A stretch of DNA of 64,000 bases, from NCBI GenBank assembly GCA_028571685.1, contig CM053143.1:141952829-142016828 (forward strand), given 5' to 3'. The stretch comes from Heterohyrax brucei (lineage: Eukaryota; Chordata; Mammalia; Hyracoidea; Procaviidae). Positions 55,641-64,000 of this stretch are shown in pieces (within the stretch, counting starts at the first letter, position 1; each line of letters opens with the position of its first letter). The notes beneath the pieces were generated by a model. It did not search any database and was not told where the DNA came from. It saw only the letters and a program-made list of their open reading frames with translations. The position numbers and the translations under genes are program-made.

Positions 55641-56229
55641 AAACAGAGTTGCCAAATTCAAAAGAGATAGATCTAGCTTCAGGGTCAACTAGATCCAGGA
55701 ACTATAACTCAACAGGGCTCTTTCCTCAATTCCTCATGTCTTGTCTCTACTTCTGTGTATGTGTTTGTCTTGTTTTTGTTGTGATAGTGGTTTTGTTCAC
55801 TTCTTGATTTGCAACTTTCTATATTTTGTGGGTTAATATTCTTCTACAGTTTGGGCCACTTCTTAACAGCTTATGATGCCCAGAAAGAACACTGATTGTA
55901 GAGTTTGGATCACAAGTTCATACCTAAGCCTGTCAGTGTAGCAGGAGATGGGATGGGATAGGTCAGACTTGAATTATATGACCTCTTCTGGTGCTAGAGC
56001 TGTGACTACAAAAAAGCAACATGAAGTTAGTAAGGGCAGTTTACTGAAGAAAATGTGAATGCTATTTTTGAACAACTATCAAAAAGGACACTAATCTATT
56101 TCCAAACTGTACTGTTTTTTAAGAAAATTTATTCATTTAATAAAATAATACCTGTGTAGCATTTTATTAGGCTCTAGAGACATAGAAGTTAACAAAACAG
56201 ATAAAATTTTAGGTATGAAAATTTAAGTA
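55641..56229. other. No recognised feature
   Basis: Nothing named; ends at the first L1 text. Confidence 0.35.
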
Positions 56230-56440
56230 ACTCACAATAACCAAAACAATATTGGAAAAAAATTGGAGACTTACACCTCGCACTTCTCTGTTTCAAAACA
56301 TACTATAAAAAGAGTAATCAATACAGTGGTACTGGCATAATGATACACATATAGATCAATGAGACAGAACTGAAAAGTCCAGAAATAAAGCATTACATTT
56401 ATGGTCAATTGATTTTTGATAAGTTCAATTCAGTGGGTTT
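56230..56440 (+). repeat. L1 ORF2 fragment, part 1 of a split copy
   Basis: AATACAGTGGTACTGGCATAA, ATAGATCAATGAGACAGAAC and TGGTCAATTGATTTTTGATA are L1 ORF2 3' landmarks. Confidence 0.75.
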
Positions 56441-57580
56441 TTTAATATATGATTTTTCAGGCCCTTGGTTTTTTAATCATCACAAAAATCATTGGTCAGG
56501 CCACAGTCTTGCAAGTGGTTGGTCTGTTTACTAGGCACACAAGTGGCTTATAATCCTCCTGGTAGGACTGGGTGTCTTGCATTCTACCTAGGGAATTGGT
56601 AGGTTTGAGGTCCTGTTGGGAGGGCTATACCTTGAGATTGCCTATGGTAGCAGCCAGTCTAGCAGAGGTTTGGGGGGATCTCATGAACTGCTAAATGTGT
56701 CCAAAGAGCATGTTCTTTGGACTCAGGATCCCTGTGGAGAACCTGACTCAAATACAAGAGCTGTAACATAGGTTGAAGGTTATAACACTGAAGACAGAGA
56801 GACAGTGGGCCATGGAGAGCAGGCGAGCAGCCCCAAACAAGTTTGCTTGCAGATACTCTGAAGATCTTCTGCAAAGTCTTCCTACAGCAGGGCAGAGCTG
56901 GTTGTACCATGCTTAGCAAGGTCCAGTGGCAGGGCGGTACATGACTGGAGTTACTCCCCTGCCCTGCACAGCAGAAACCCTGGACACCACTGATGATACA
57001 GTGCTGCCCAGGTATTACGGTAAGTGAAGGCAGGAGAGCTGTGAACACAGCACCTGCGCAGCATCTGGCCTGCCTCAGGGCACACCTGTTGAGTAATGTT
57101 AAGTACAGCCCACTGATGCTGAGCTGATTCCGACTCACAGCAACCCTATAGGACAGAGTAGGACTGTCTCATATGGTTTCCAAGTAGCACCCAGCAAATT
57201 TGAATTGCTGACCTTTTGGCTACTAGATGAAGTATGGACATGGGTAGTTTGGTAATTTGGGTTTTCCCATCTGAAACATAAGCAAGACTCTCTCCTACAA
57301 AGTGAGCTATGTGTTAGGAAGTGGGGCCGGTTCACCATAAGTAATCTGTTCCTGTTGTTTACCATTGGCTATCTATAAATAATAATAATGGCTTTCACTT
57401 TGCCAATACTGTATGTGTGTCTGAGGTGCAAGACTTGAGCAGACTGAACATAGCACCATGCAACGGGTGACAACAGTAAGTGTAGTCCTCGTTCCAAGCA
57501 GCTTGAAAGTTTGAGGCAGTCTGTCTGCATGTGTAATGCAGACAGCCAAACAATGAGGGTGCTAAAACAAGTTAATGAGA
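56441..57580 (+). mobile_element. ERV/LTR-like insertion in L1, unidentified
   Basis: About 1.14 kb between the L1 text at 56440 and its resumption at 57580. The right part has a TATA-like TCTATAAATAATAATA followed by CTTTCACTTTGCC, which looks like LTR promoter and R/U5 layout. A 159-codon minus-strand frame at 56659-57138 is unexplained. Family not identified. Confidence 0.4.
57103..57232 (-). repeat. AfroSINE, head eroded
   Basis: CCCACTGATGCTGAGCTGATTCC to TGACCTTTTGGCTACTAGATG. Confidence 0.8.
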
Positions 57581-58513
57581 ACAGTCCTTGTAATAAATGG
57601 TGCTGTGACAACAGATATACACATGCAAAAAGACACCACACACCACATAAAGATTAACTTCAAGTAGATCAAGAGATCCAAAAACAAGATCTAAAATTAT
57701 AAACTCCTAGAAGAAAACATAGGTGTAAATCGTTGAGACCTTGGATTAGGCAATTGTTCCTTAGATATAACACTAAAAGTACAAGCAATAAAATAAAAAC
57801 TAGATACGTTGGACTTCATCAGATTAAATACTTTTTAACTGCAAAGGACACCAGCAAGAAAAGGAAGACAGCCCACAGAATGGGATAAAGTATTTGCAAA
57901 TCATATACGTGATAAGAGACTTGTATTCAGACTTTAAAAAGAATACTCACATCTCAATAAAGCAAAAAAGACAAACAATCCAATTCAAACATGGGCAAAG
58001 GACTTGAATAGACATTTCTCCAAAGAAGATATACAAATGGTCAGTAAACATATAAAATGAAGTGATTAATCATTAGGAAAATGCAAATCAAAACTTTCAT
58101 GAGATACCATTTCCCGTCCACTAGGAGGGCTATGATGAAAAAGATAATAACAAAGCATTGGTAAGGATGTTGAGAAATTGGAGCCCTCACAGTCTGCTGG
58201 TAGGAATGCAAAACTGGAAAACAGTGTGCTGGTTCCTCAAAATGTTACACATATAATTGCCCTATGACCTAACAACTCCACTCGTATGCATGTACTCAAG
58301 AGAAATGAAAACATATATATCCACACAAAAATTATGGCCACACTATTCATAATAGCCAGAGAGTGGAAACCAGCTAAAAGTTCATCAACGAATAAATGAA
58401 TAAATAAAATGTTGCATATTCATATAGCCAAAGCCAAGTGCTGTCGAGTCGGAGCAGAATATTATTTGTCAATAAAAAGCAATGAAATACTGATACATGA
58501 TACTACGTGAACA
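57581..58513 (+). repeat. L1 ORF2 3' part and start of 3'UTR, part 2
   Basis: AATAAATGGTGCTGTGACAAC, AACTCCTAGAAGAAAACATAGG, CAAATCAAAACTTTCATGAG and CACTATTCATAATAGCCAG in correct L1 order. Ends GATACATGATACTACGTGAAC. Confidence 0.85.
58434..58459 (-). repeat. 26-bp SINE/RTE tail scrap inside L1
   Basis: AAAGCCAAGTGCTGTCGAGTCG replaces the usual L1 text before GAATATTATTTG. Confidence 0.6.
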
Positions 58514-58932
58514 ACGCCATTCTCTTGTCTTCTGACTTCTGGTTTTGGGGACTTTAGTGAGTTAGCAGCTTATCTGTTGATTTTGGGATTCATAAATCTT
58601 CACAGCCTGCGAGTGAGAGTCCTGTTCACTAGCCTGCTGTTCCTGGGTTCACTAGTGCCTGCAGCTATGTGCATCAGGAGAAACCTTGCAATATTGCCTG
58701 ACATCTTCGGATTCATTGTATTTCATGGCCTGTGAGTGGGAACCTTGCCATGTGACCTGCTCACCTTCAGTTTGCCAGCTTCTGTGGCTGCATGAGGCTT
58801 ATATTCCAATCCAGGGCTTGGGGCATTTCAGCCTCTACAATTGCATGAACTGTTACTTTTATGTAAATCTTTTTCTCTGTTTATTTTTGTGTGTTACTGG
58901 TTTTGCTTCTCTAGAGAGCCCAGCCTAAGACA
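58514..58932 (+). mobile_element. LTR-like segment, family X
   Basis: Ends TTACTGGTTTTGCTTCTC then AGAGAGCCCAGCCTAAGACA, matching the LTR at 42878-43564. The start is not sharply defined. Confidence 0.55.
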
Positions 58933-59911
58933 TTTGGTACTGGGGGTAGGATGCTGCTCTAAACGATACCTAGAACGTGGAAGCAGTTTTGAACCTGTGA
59001 ATGGACAGAAGACTCAGAAGGAACTGATGAAAGCTGTTAACACCAAGGAAGGTACAGACGGTGACGGTGAGAACCAGCAGTGAATCAGCAGTGCAGAACC
59101 AGACTAGCACAAAATAACACTCTAGTTGACCCACAGGGCGTAGGGCTGAGTGCTGTGTGCAGACTTCTTGGTGGAGCTGGGCGCCTCTGGGCACATTATC
59201 AGTGAAGCTACAGAGCTTTGGAATACTTGCCCTAGCAGGGAAAACATGAATATGAGGGCCAGGCCAAGAAACCACAGGAAGCAGAAGCTGAAAGGACGAG
59301 TAGCACAAGAAGCTGAGCGGCCTTAGTCTGAAAAGGTATGGTTATAATAACCTGAGGGGTTTTTAAGAGTGGAGCCACGGTCTCTGGTGTTTCTAAAGGT
59401 AGAGTTGTTACTCAGAAGGACCAGGAAAATTGTGCTCCTAAAGTAAAGGCTTGATGTCAATGGGTTAATGGGTTAAATTCAAGGGAGCAGAGTTACTGTA
59501 CCAGTGGGCCTGAAAGGCAGAGCTGTAGCCCAGGGCCAACAGATCTCCTCTCAGAATCTGGAGAATGTAGCTAATACCTAGAGTTTGGAGAGCAGGGCCA
59601 CTTTGTACAATGTCTCAGAGAATGAAAGATTATTTTCAAGTCTTGAGGGCTAATGTAACGTGTTCTGCAAGTTTTCTTGGTGCCTGTTTTACTTTCTTTC
59701 ACTGTAGTTTCTCCCACTGGTAATGGAAATGTCCACCTTGCGTCTGCCTGTTCTACCATGGTATTTTGGAAGCAGGTAACTTGTGTTCTAGCTTTCACAA
59801 CTGACAAAGAAATTCTGGATTTTGGACTTGGACTTAAGACTTTTGCTCAGATGGGGTGAATGTGTTTTACATGTTGCAAGGCTGTGATTTTTGAGGGGCC
59901 AAAGTGTGAGA
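58933..59911 (+). mobile_element. MaLR-like internal region, non-coding
   Basis: TTTGGTACTGGGGGTAGGATG and ATACCTAGAACGTGGAAGC are MaLR-internal landmarks just after the 5' LTR. No gag-, pol- or env-like frame is seen. It contains one unit related to the 4.15-4.56 kb minisatellite (about 59140-59245). Confidence 0.65.
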
Positions 59912-61713
59912 CGTCATGGATTAAATTGTGTTCCCCCAAGAAATGTGTGTAGCAAATTGGCTAGGCCATGATTTTTGGTATTGTGTGATATTCCTATATG
60001 TTATAAATCCTGGCTTCTATAATGTTAATGGGGAGGATGGATATCAGTTGTGTTGGTGGAGCAGGTCTTAATGTATAAGACTGTATTGTGCCTTGACAAA
60101 ATCTTCTGGGATATAAAGGAAATGGAAGCAAGTAGAGTAGGGGACCTCATACCACCAAGAATGCAGTGCCAGGTGCAGACTGCATCCTTTGGACCCAGGG
60201 TCCCTTCTCCTCCAAAGCTCCCAGCCCAGGGGAAGACTGAAAACAAGGACCTTCCTCCAAAGCAAAGAGAAAATGTCTTTCCCTGGAGATGATGCCCTGC
60301 ACTTGGATTTGTGTCCTACTGGACTGTGGCAGAATAAAATTTCTCTTTTTTGAAGGTATGCACTTGTAGTATTTCTGTTATATGAGGTCTGACAATTAAG
60401 TTCGAGAACTTAACACCATCTGCTTATGTTGGCAGCACTGTACAAACAACTTGGTAAGGATTCATAAACTTAGTGTATCACTGTCTCACAGCTGTGTTTG
60501 TTTCAATATGTGATGGTGTCTTGCTGAGTGACTTTCATTATTGTTGCTGCATGTTTTTGTATGCTATCACAAGAATGTCAGAGCTTGAATTAGAGCAATG
60601 AACAAACACTGAATTCCTAGATAAACTTGCAAGAGTGGAAGTGAAAACAGGGACATTTAGTTCAAGTTTATGGGGATAAGACCATGAAGAAAACTGAAGT
60701 GCACAAATGGACTGAATATTTTTCTGAGGGGTGAAAGAACGGATCACTGCTGAAGAGAGGTTGTAGTGGCTAGTAACACGCAGAACTGATGAAAACATTG
60801 CAAAAATTCATCAAATTGTGTGTCAAAATCATCAGCTGAATGTGAGAAGCATAGTGGACTAAGTAAACATCAATAGAGAAAGTTAGGAAGATCTTAGGAA
60901 AGTTAGGAAGATCTTAACTGAAAATCTTGGCACAAGAAAAGGGTGTGCAAAAAGGGGCCTGAAGGAGCTCATCAATGAACAAAAGCAAAGGAGAGTTAAA
61001 GTTTGCCAAGAACTTTTGGAGAGGCAAGATGATGTTTGGGGCAGTGTTACCACTGGAGACAGAACATGGGTGTACCAATACAATCCTGAAACAGTGCCTC
61101 AAATGGAAGCCAGCCAGTTCTCCACAACCAAACAAGCTCTGTTGGTCCCAGTCAAGAGTCACAACAGTGTTGATAATCTTCTTGATATCAGAAGGATTGT
61201 TCATTATGAATTTGTACAAACTGGAGAAACAGTTAACAAAGTTTACTATTTATAGGTGCTATAAAGGGTGTGTGAAAAAGTTAGACGAAAACAACCTGAA
61301 CTTTGTGCCAACAACTCATAGCTCTTTCCTAACAACACTGCACCAGCTCTCATGGCACTATTTGTGAGGGAGTTTTTAGCCAGTAAACAAATAACCGTAT
61401 TGGAACACTTTGCCTGCTTAACTGATCTGGTCCCTACTGACTTTTTTTTCTTTACCTGAAGATAAACAAAACATTTTGATGACATTCAGGATATCAAGGT
61501 TAATATGATGACAGCTCTGATGGCCATTGCAGAAAGAGTTCCAAATTGCTTTAAAGGGTGAACTAGGCACTGCTGTGGGTACACAGCTTCCCAAGGGGAG
61601 AAGTTTGAAGGTGACCATAGTGATGTTCAGCAATGAGGTACACAGCACTGTTTCCAGGATGAGTTTGCAAATGTAATTGTCATAACTTGTAGCAGCATTA
61701 GATAACTGAGACA
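59912..61713 (+). mobile_element. LTR, MaLR-like family Y, split by mariner
   Basis: CGTCATGGATTAAATTGTG start to ATTTCTGTTA (60380). After the mariner it ends GCAGCATTAGATAACTGAGACA (61692-61713). Without the mariner it is about 490 bp. Confidence 0.85.
60383..61689 (+). mobile_element. Mariner transposon, full length, inactive, nested in LTR
   Basis: TGAGGTCTGACAATTAAG at the left and a diverged inverted end at the right, with TA at 60381-60382 and 61690-61691. First catalytic block TTGDRTWVYQYNPE near 61050 and a damaged last block (LTDLVPTDFF, near 61430). Stops throughout. Confidence 0.9.
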
Positions 61714-62262
61714 GTAGAATATTATTTGGCAATAAAAAGAAAGGAAACACTGATACATGACACTAGCTAAACAAACTCTGAAACTATTGTGGTGAATGAA
61801 ACAAAGTCAGTCACAAAAGACTACATATTGTATGATACCATTTATGTGAAATGTTAAGAACTGAGAAATCTATAGAGGCAGAAGATAGATAAGAGGCTGG
61901 CTAGGGCCGGAGTAAAGAGCCCTAATGGCTCAGTTGTTAAAGCTATCAACTGCTAACAGGAAGGTTGACTGCCTCCTTAGATGTTTATAGCTTTAGAAAC
62001 CCTATGGGGTTACTATGAGTTGGAACTGACTCAACAGCAGTGGATTTTTTTTTTTTTCCCAGATGGCTGGTGTGGGACATGAGGGGCCAGGAAAGTGACT
62101 GCCAATAGGTAAAAAAAGATTTTGTGGGTTGATAAAAACATTCCAAAACTGATTGCAGTGATGGTTGCACAAACCTGCGAATGTTCTGGAAACCCTTGGA
62201 CTACATACTTAAAATAGGTGAAGTGTATGGTGTGTGAATCATGTCTCAATAAAGCTGCTAAA
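61714..62262 (+). repeat. L1 3'UTR, part 3, with nested SINE
   Basis: GAATATTATTTGGCAATAAAA, GACTACATATTGTATGATACC, TAGATAAGAGGCTGGCTAGG, then TCATGTCTCAATAAAGCTGC. Confidence 0.85.
61917..62058 (+). repeat. AfroSINE nested in L1
   Basis: AGAGCCCTAATGGCTCAGTTG head, shortened body, CAGCAGTGGA then a T run. Confidence 0.85.
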
Positions 62263-63015
62263 GTATTCATGCCCTCATGTAGCTCGTATTCTAATGGGAA
62301 ACAGGAAAGATAATAGAAAAATAGAAATAAAACACATAGTTTTTTTGAGAATGATTAAGCATAAAGGGTGGAGGATAGGAAGTTCCAGGGAAGGGAGAAG
62401 GCTAGAATTGTAGGCAGAATGGTTAGAAACAGGGTCACTATAAAGAATATACATGAGCAGAGACCTAAAGGCGGTGAGGTCAGGAGCTACATGTATCTGG
62501 GGAAAAGCTGTTCCAGGCACAGGAAACAGCAAACACAAAGGTCTTGGGGTGGGAGCATTCCAGGTGCGTTTGAGGAAAAGCAAGAATGTCAGTGTGATCG
62601 AGGCTACAGGAATGAAAGAAGAAAAGGTGACGTCAAAGAACTGGAAGAGGGGCAGTGGCATGCAGGTTGTGTGAATTTTGTGGCCACTGTACAACTTTGA
62701 CTTTTAAGCTGAGTGACCTAGGAAGCCATTGGAAGGCTCTGACATGTTGAGAGAGGGGATGATCTGACTTAGAGTTTTCACTGTGGCTCCTGAACTAAGA
62801 ATAAACTGAAGGAAGGTAAGCAAGGTTGGAATCAGGGAAACCAGTTAGGACACTACCGATGTAATCCAGGTAAGAGGCGATGGTGGCTCATATCCGCGAG
62901 TCAACGACGGTGGTGACAAATACTTGGATGCTGGGTAAACTCTGAGGGTAGAATTGATAGGACTTCCTAAGTAATGGGAAATAGTAACTGTGTGAGAAAA
63001 ATTGAAAAGTCACGA
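62262..63015 (+). repeat. Old mammalian interspersed repeat, class uncertain
   Basis: GCCCTCATGTAGCTCGTATTC, AAAGCTGTTCCAGGCACAGG, AAAGGTCTTGGGGTGGGAGC, AGGAAGCCATTGGAAGGC and ACCAGTTAGGACACTACC recur together at many mammalian loci. Frames of 110 and 139 codons here are by-products. Confidence 0.5.
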
Positions 63016-63417
63016 ATGATTGCCACATTCTGTCCAAGTAACTGGGTGGAATGGGCATCAACTGAGAAGTGGGAAAGTTGCAAGTGAAACAGGGTTTGTT
63101 TGTTTTTTTTTTAAAGGATTAGGAAAAGATCAGACACACAGTTTTAGACCGAGTTCAAATTTGAAGTATCTTTTGGGTACCCAAGAATTGCCGTTAAAAC
63201 AAGACTCACCCCACATTTCACTTGATTTCTGGCTGTTCCTTTTAGAGAAAAAGTAAAGCTTTCTACTATAGGACTCAATCGTAGAACCAAAGCAGACATA
63301 GCCTTAAATGGTGGCATTCCTGAGGCCAGTCAGGTTGCAAGTGAGCATTCTGATAACACTGTCCAACACCAATTAATGTAGTGTTAAATTACAAACACTA
63401 CATGTCTTTCCCTGCCT
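63016..63417. other. No recognised feature
   Basis: Nothing named. Confidence 0.35.
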
Positions 63418-63558
63418 GTAGGGTCCCTGAGTGATGCAGATGATTAATGCCCTGAACTACTAACTGACAGTCTGGAGGTTCATGTCCACCCAGGGATGCC
63501 TCAGAAGAAAGGCCTGGCAATCTACTTGCAAAAAATCATCCATTAAAAACCCTGTGGA
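63418..63558 (+). repeat. AfroSINE variant, 3' truncated
   Basis: GGGTCCCTGAGTGATGCAGATG head and AAAGGCCTGGCAATCTACTTG middle; it stops at AACCCTGTGGAG and joins foreign text. Confidence 0.8.
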
Positions 63559-64000
63559 GGAGGAAATCAAGGCCAACTGGCACAACTAGCGTTTGGCTAA
63601 TGAGGTCTCTCCGCACCCCTCATTGGTGAGTGGTGTCTAGGGTCTTAAAAGCTGCCAAGCTGCCACCTGAGGGTGCAGCAAATGGTCCCAACTCAGCAGG
63701 AATGGATGAACACCAAGGTCTATAATGACATGGGGGAAAGAGAATCCAGAAGACAGGGAGACCCACGTGAGTGGATGTCTACATCGACTTGTGACTGGAC
63801 GAACCAGATGGTGCCCGGCTACCACCAGTGATAGCCACAGTGGAGCTCACAAAGTTGAGTCTCACTGGCAACACAAGTACAAATTGGGGTGCACTCTGAG
63901 ATCTCCACTAAAAGACCACAATTGATGGTCCAGGGGCCTCAGGGTTCGCCTGGCAGCGGGGCTCCTGGCCCTGATGCTGCCCCTGTCCATAAATCATATT
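63559..64000. other. Unidentified, possibly repeat-derived sequence
   Basis: Moderately GC-rich and joined directly to a truncated SINE. TCTAGGGTCTTAAAAGCTGCC looks like dispersed-repeat text, but no LTR end or domain is visible. It runs off the window. Confidence 0.35.

Noticed and set aside
56659-57138. 159-codon minus-strand frame
   Set aside because: It lies in the unidentified ERV-like insertion, has no recognisable domain and is bounded by a SINE.
62275-62694. 139-codon minus and 110-codon plus frames
   Set aside because: Both fall in a dispersed old mammalian repeat and oppose each other.
1733-63558. tRNA genes
   Set aside because: The A-box and B-box-like motifs all belong to SINE heads; no cloverleaf with proper acceptor stem was seen.

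Overview
This is a vertebrate nuclear, repeat-dense window. It suggests an afrotherian mammal, most likely an elephant or a close paenungulate relative. About 45 copies or fragments of a tRNA-derived SINE have the AfroSINE layout, with a 3' tail shared with RTE (BovB-like) LINEs. The same window carries six or more RTE copies, four mariner copies, many solo LTRs of one MaLR-like family, and old mammalian MIR, L2, L1, MLT1 and MER5-type repeats. The species call is an inference from repeat content, not from a gene alignment.

The only host-gene evidence is a CpG island at about 29.1-31.4 kb. On the minus strand it holds a start codon and eight codons (MHSDATTV) followed by a consensus splice donor. 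This matches the first coding exon of DCUN1D4 (DCN1-like protein 4, a cullin neddylation co-E3). Four CCAAT boxes, all oriented for the minus strand, and two GC boxes lie just upstream, between 30.94 and 31.23 kb. Positions below about 30.78 kb would then be intron 1 of this gene, and those above about 31.3 kb its 5' flank. No second exon was recognised down to position 1. About 1.45 kb into the intron a second promoter-like cluster (two ZNF143-type sites and a CACGTG E-box) may mark an alternative or antisense start.

Layout: 1-5 kb has SINEs, a hAT-type fragment, a nearly complete mariner and an 88-92 bp minisatellite. 5.6-21.3 kb has RTE copies broken up by SINEs and LTRs. 21.4-22.65 kb is a second mariner. 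23.7-29 kb has scattered SINEs and an LTR in quiet sequence. 29.1-31.4 kb is the CpG-island promoter. 32-50 kb has SINE clusters, MIR and L2 relics, a palindromic mariner remnant, MLT1-type LTRs and a local duplication. 50.5-55.6 kb is a near-full-length RTE on the minus strand with an LTR inside it, plus another RTE fragment. 56.2-62.3 kb is a nested stack: L1 holding a MaLR-like element, which holds a mariner. The last 1.6 kb has a SINE and an unidentified stretch.

No CRISPR, no bacterial-type operon and no intact transposase or reverse transcriptase was found. I see no convincing undescribed biological system. The items most worth checking are the promoter architecture and several odd repeat structures.
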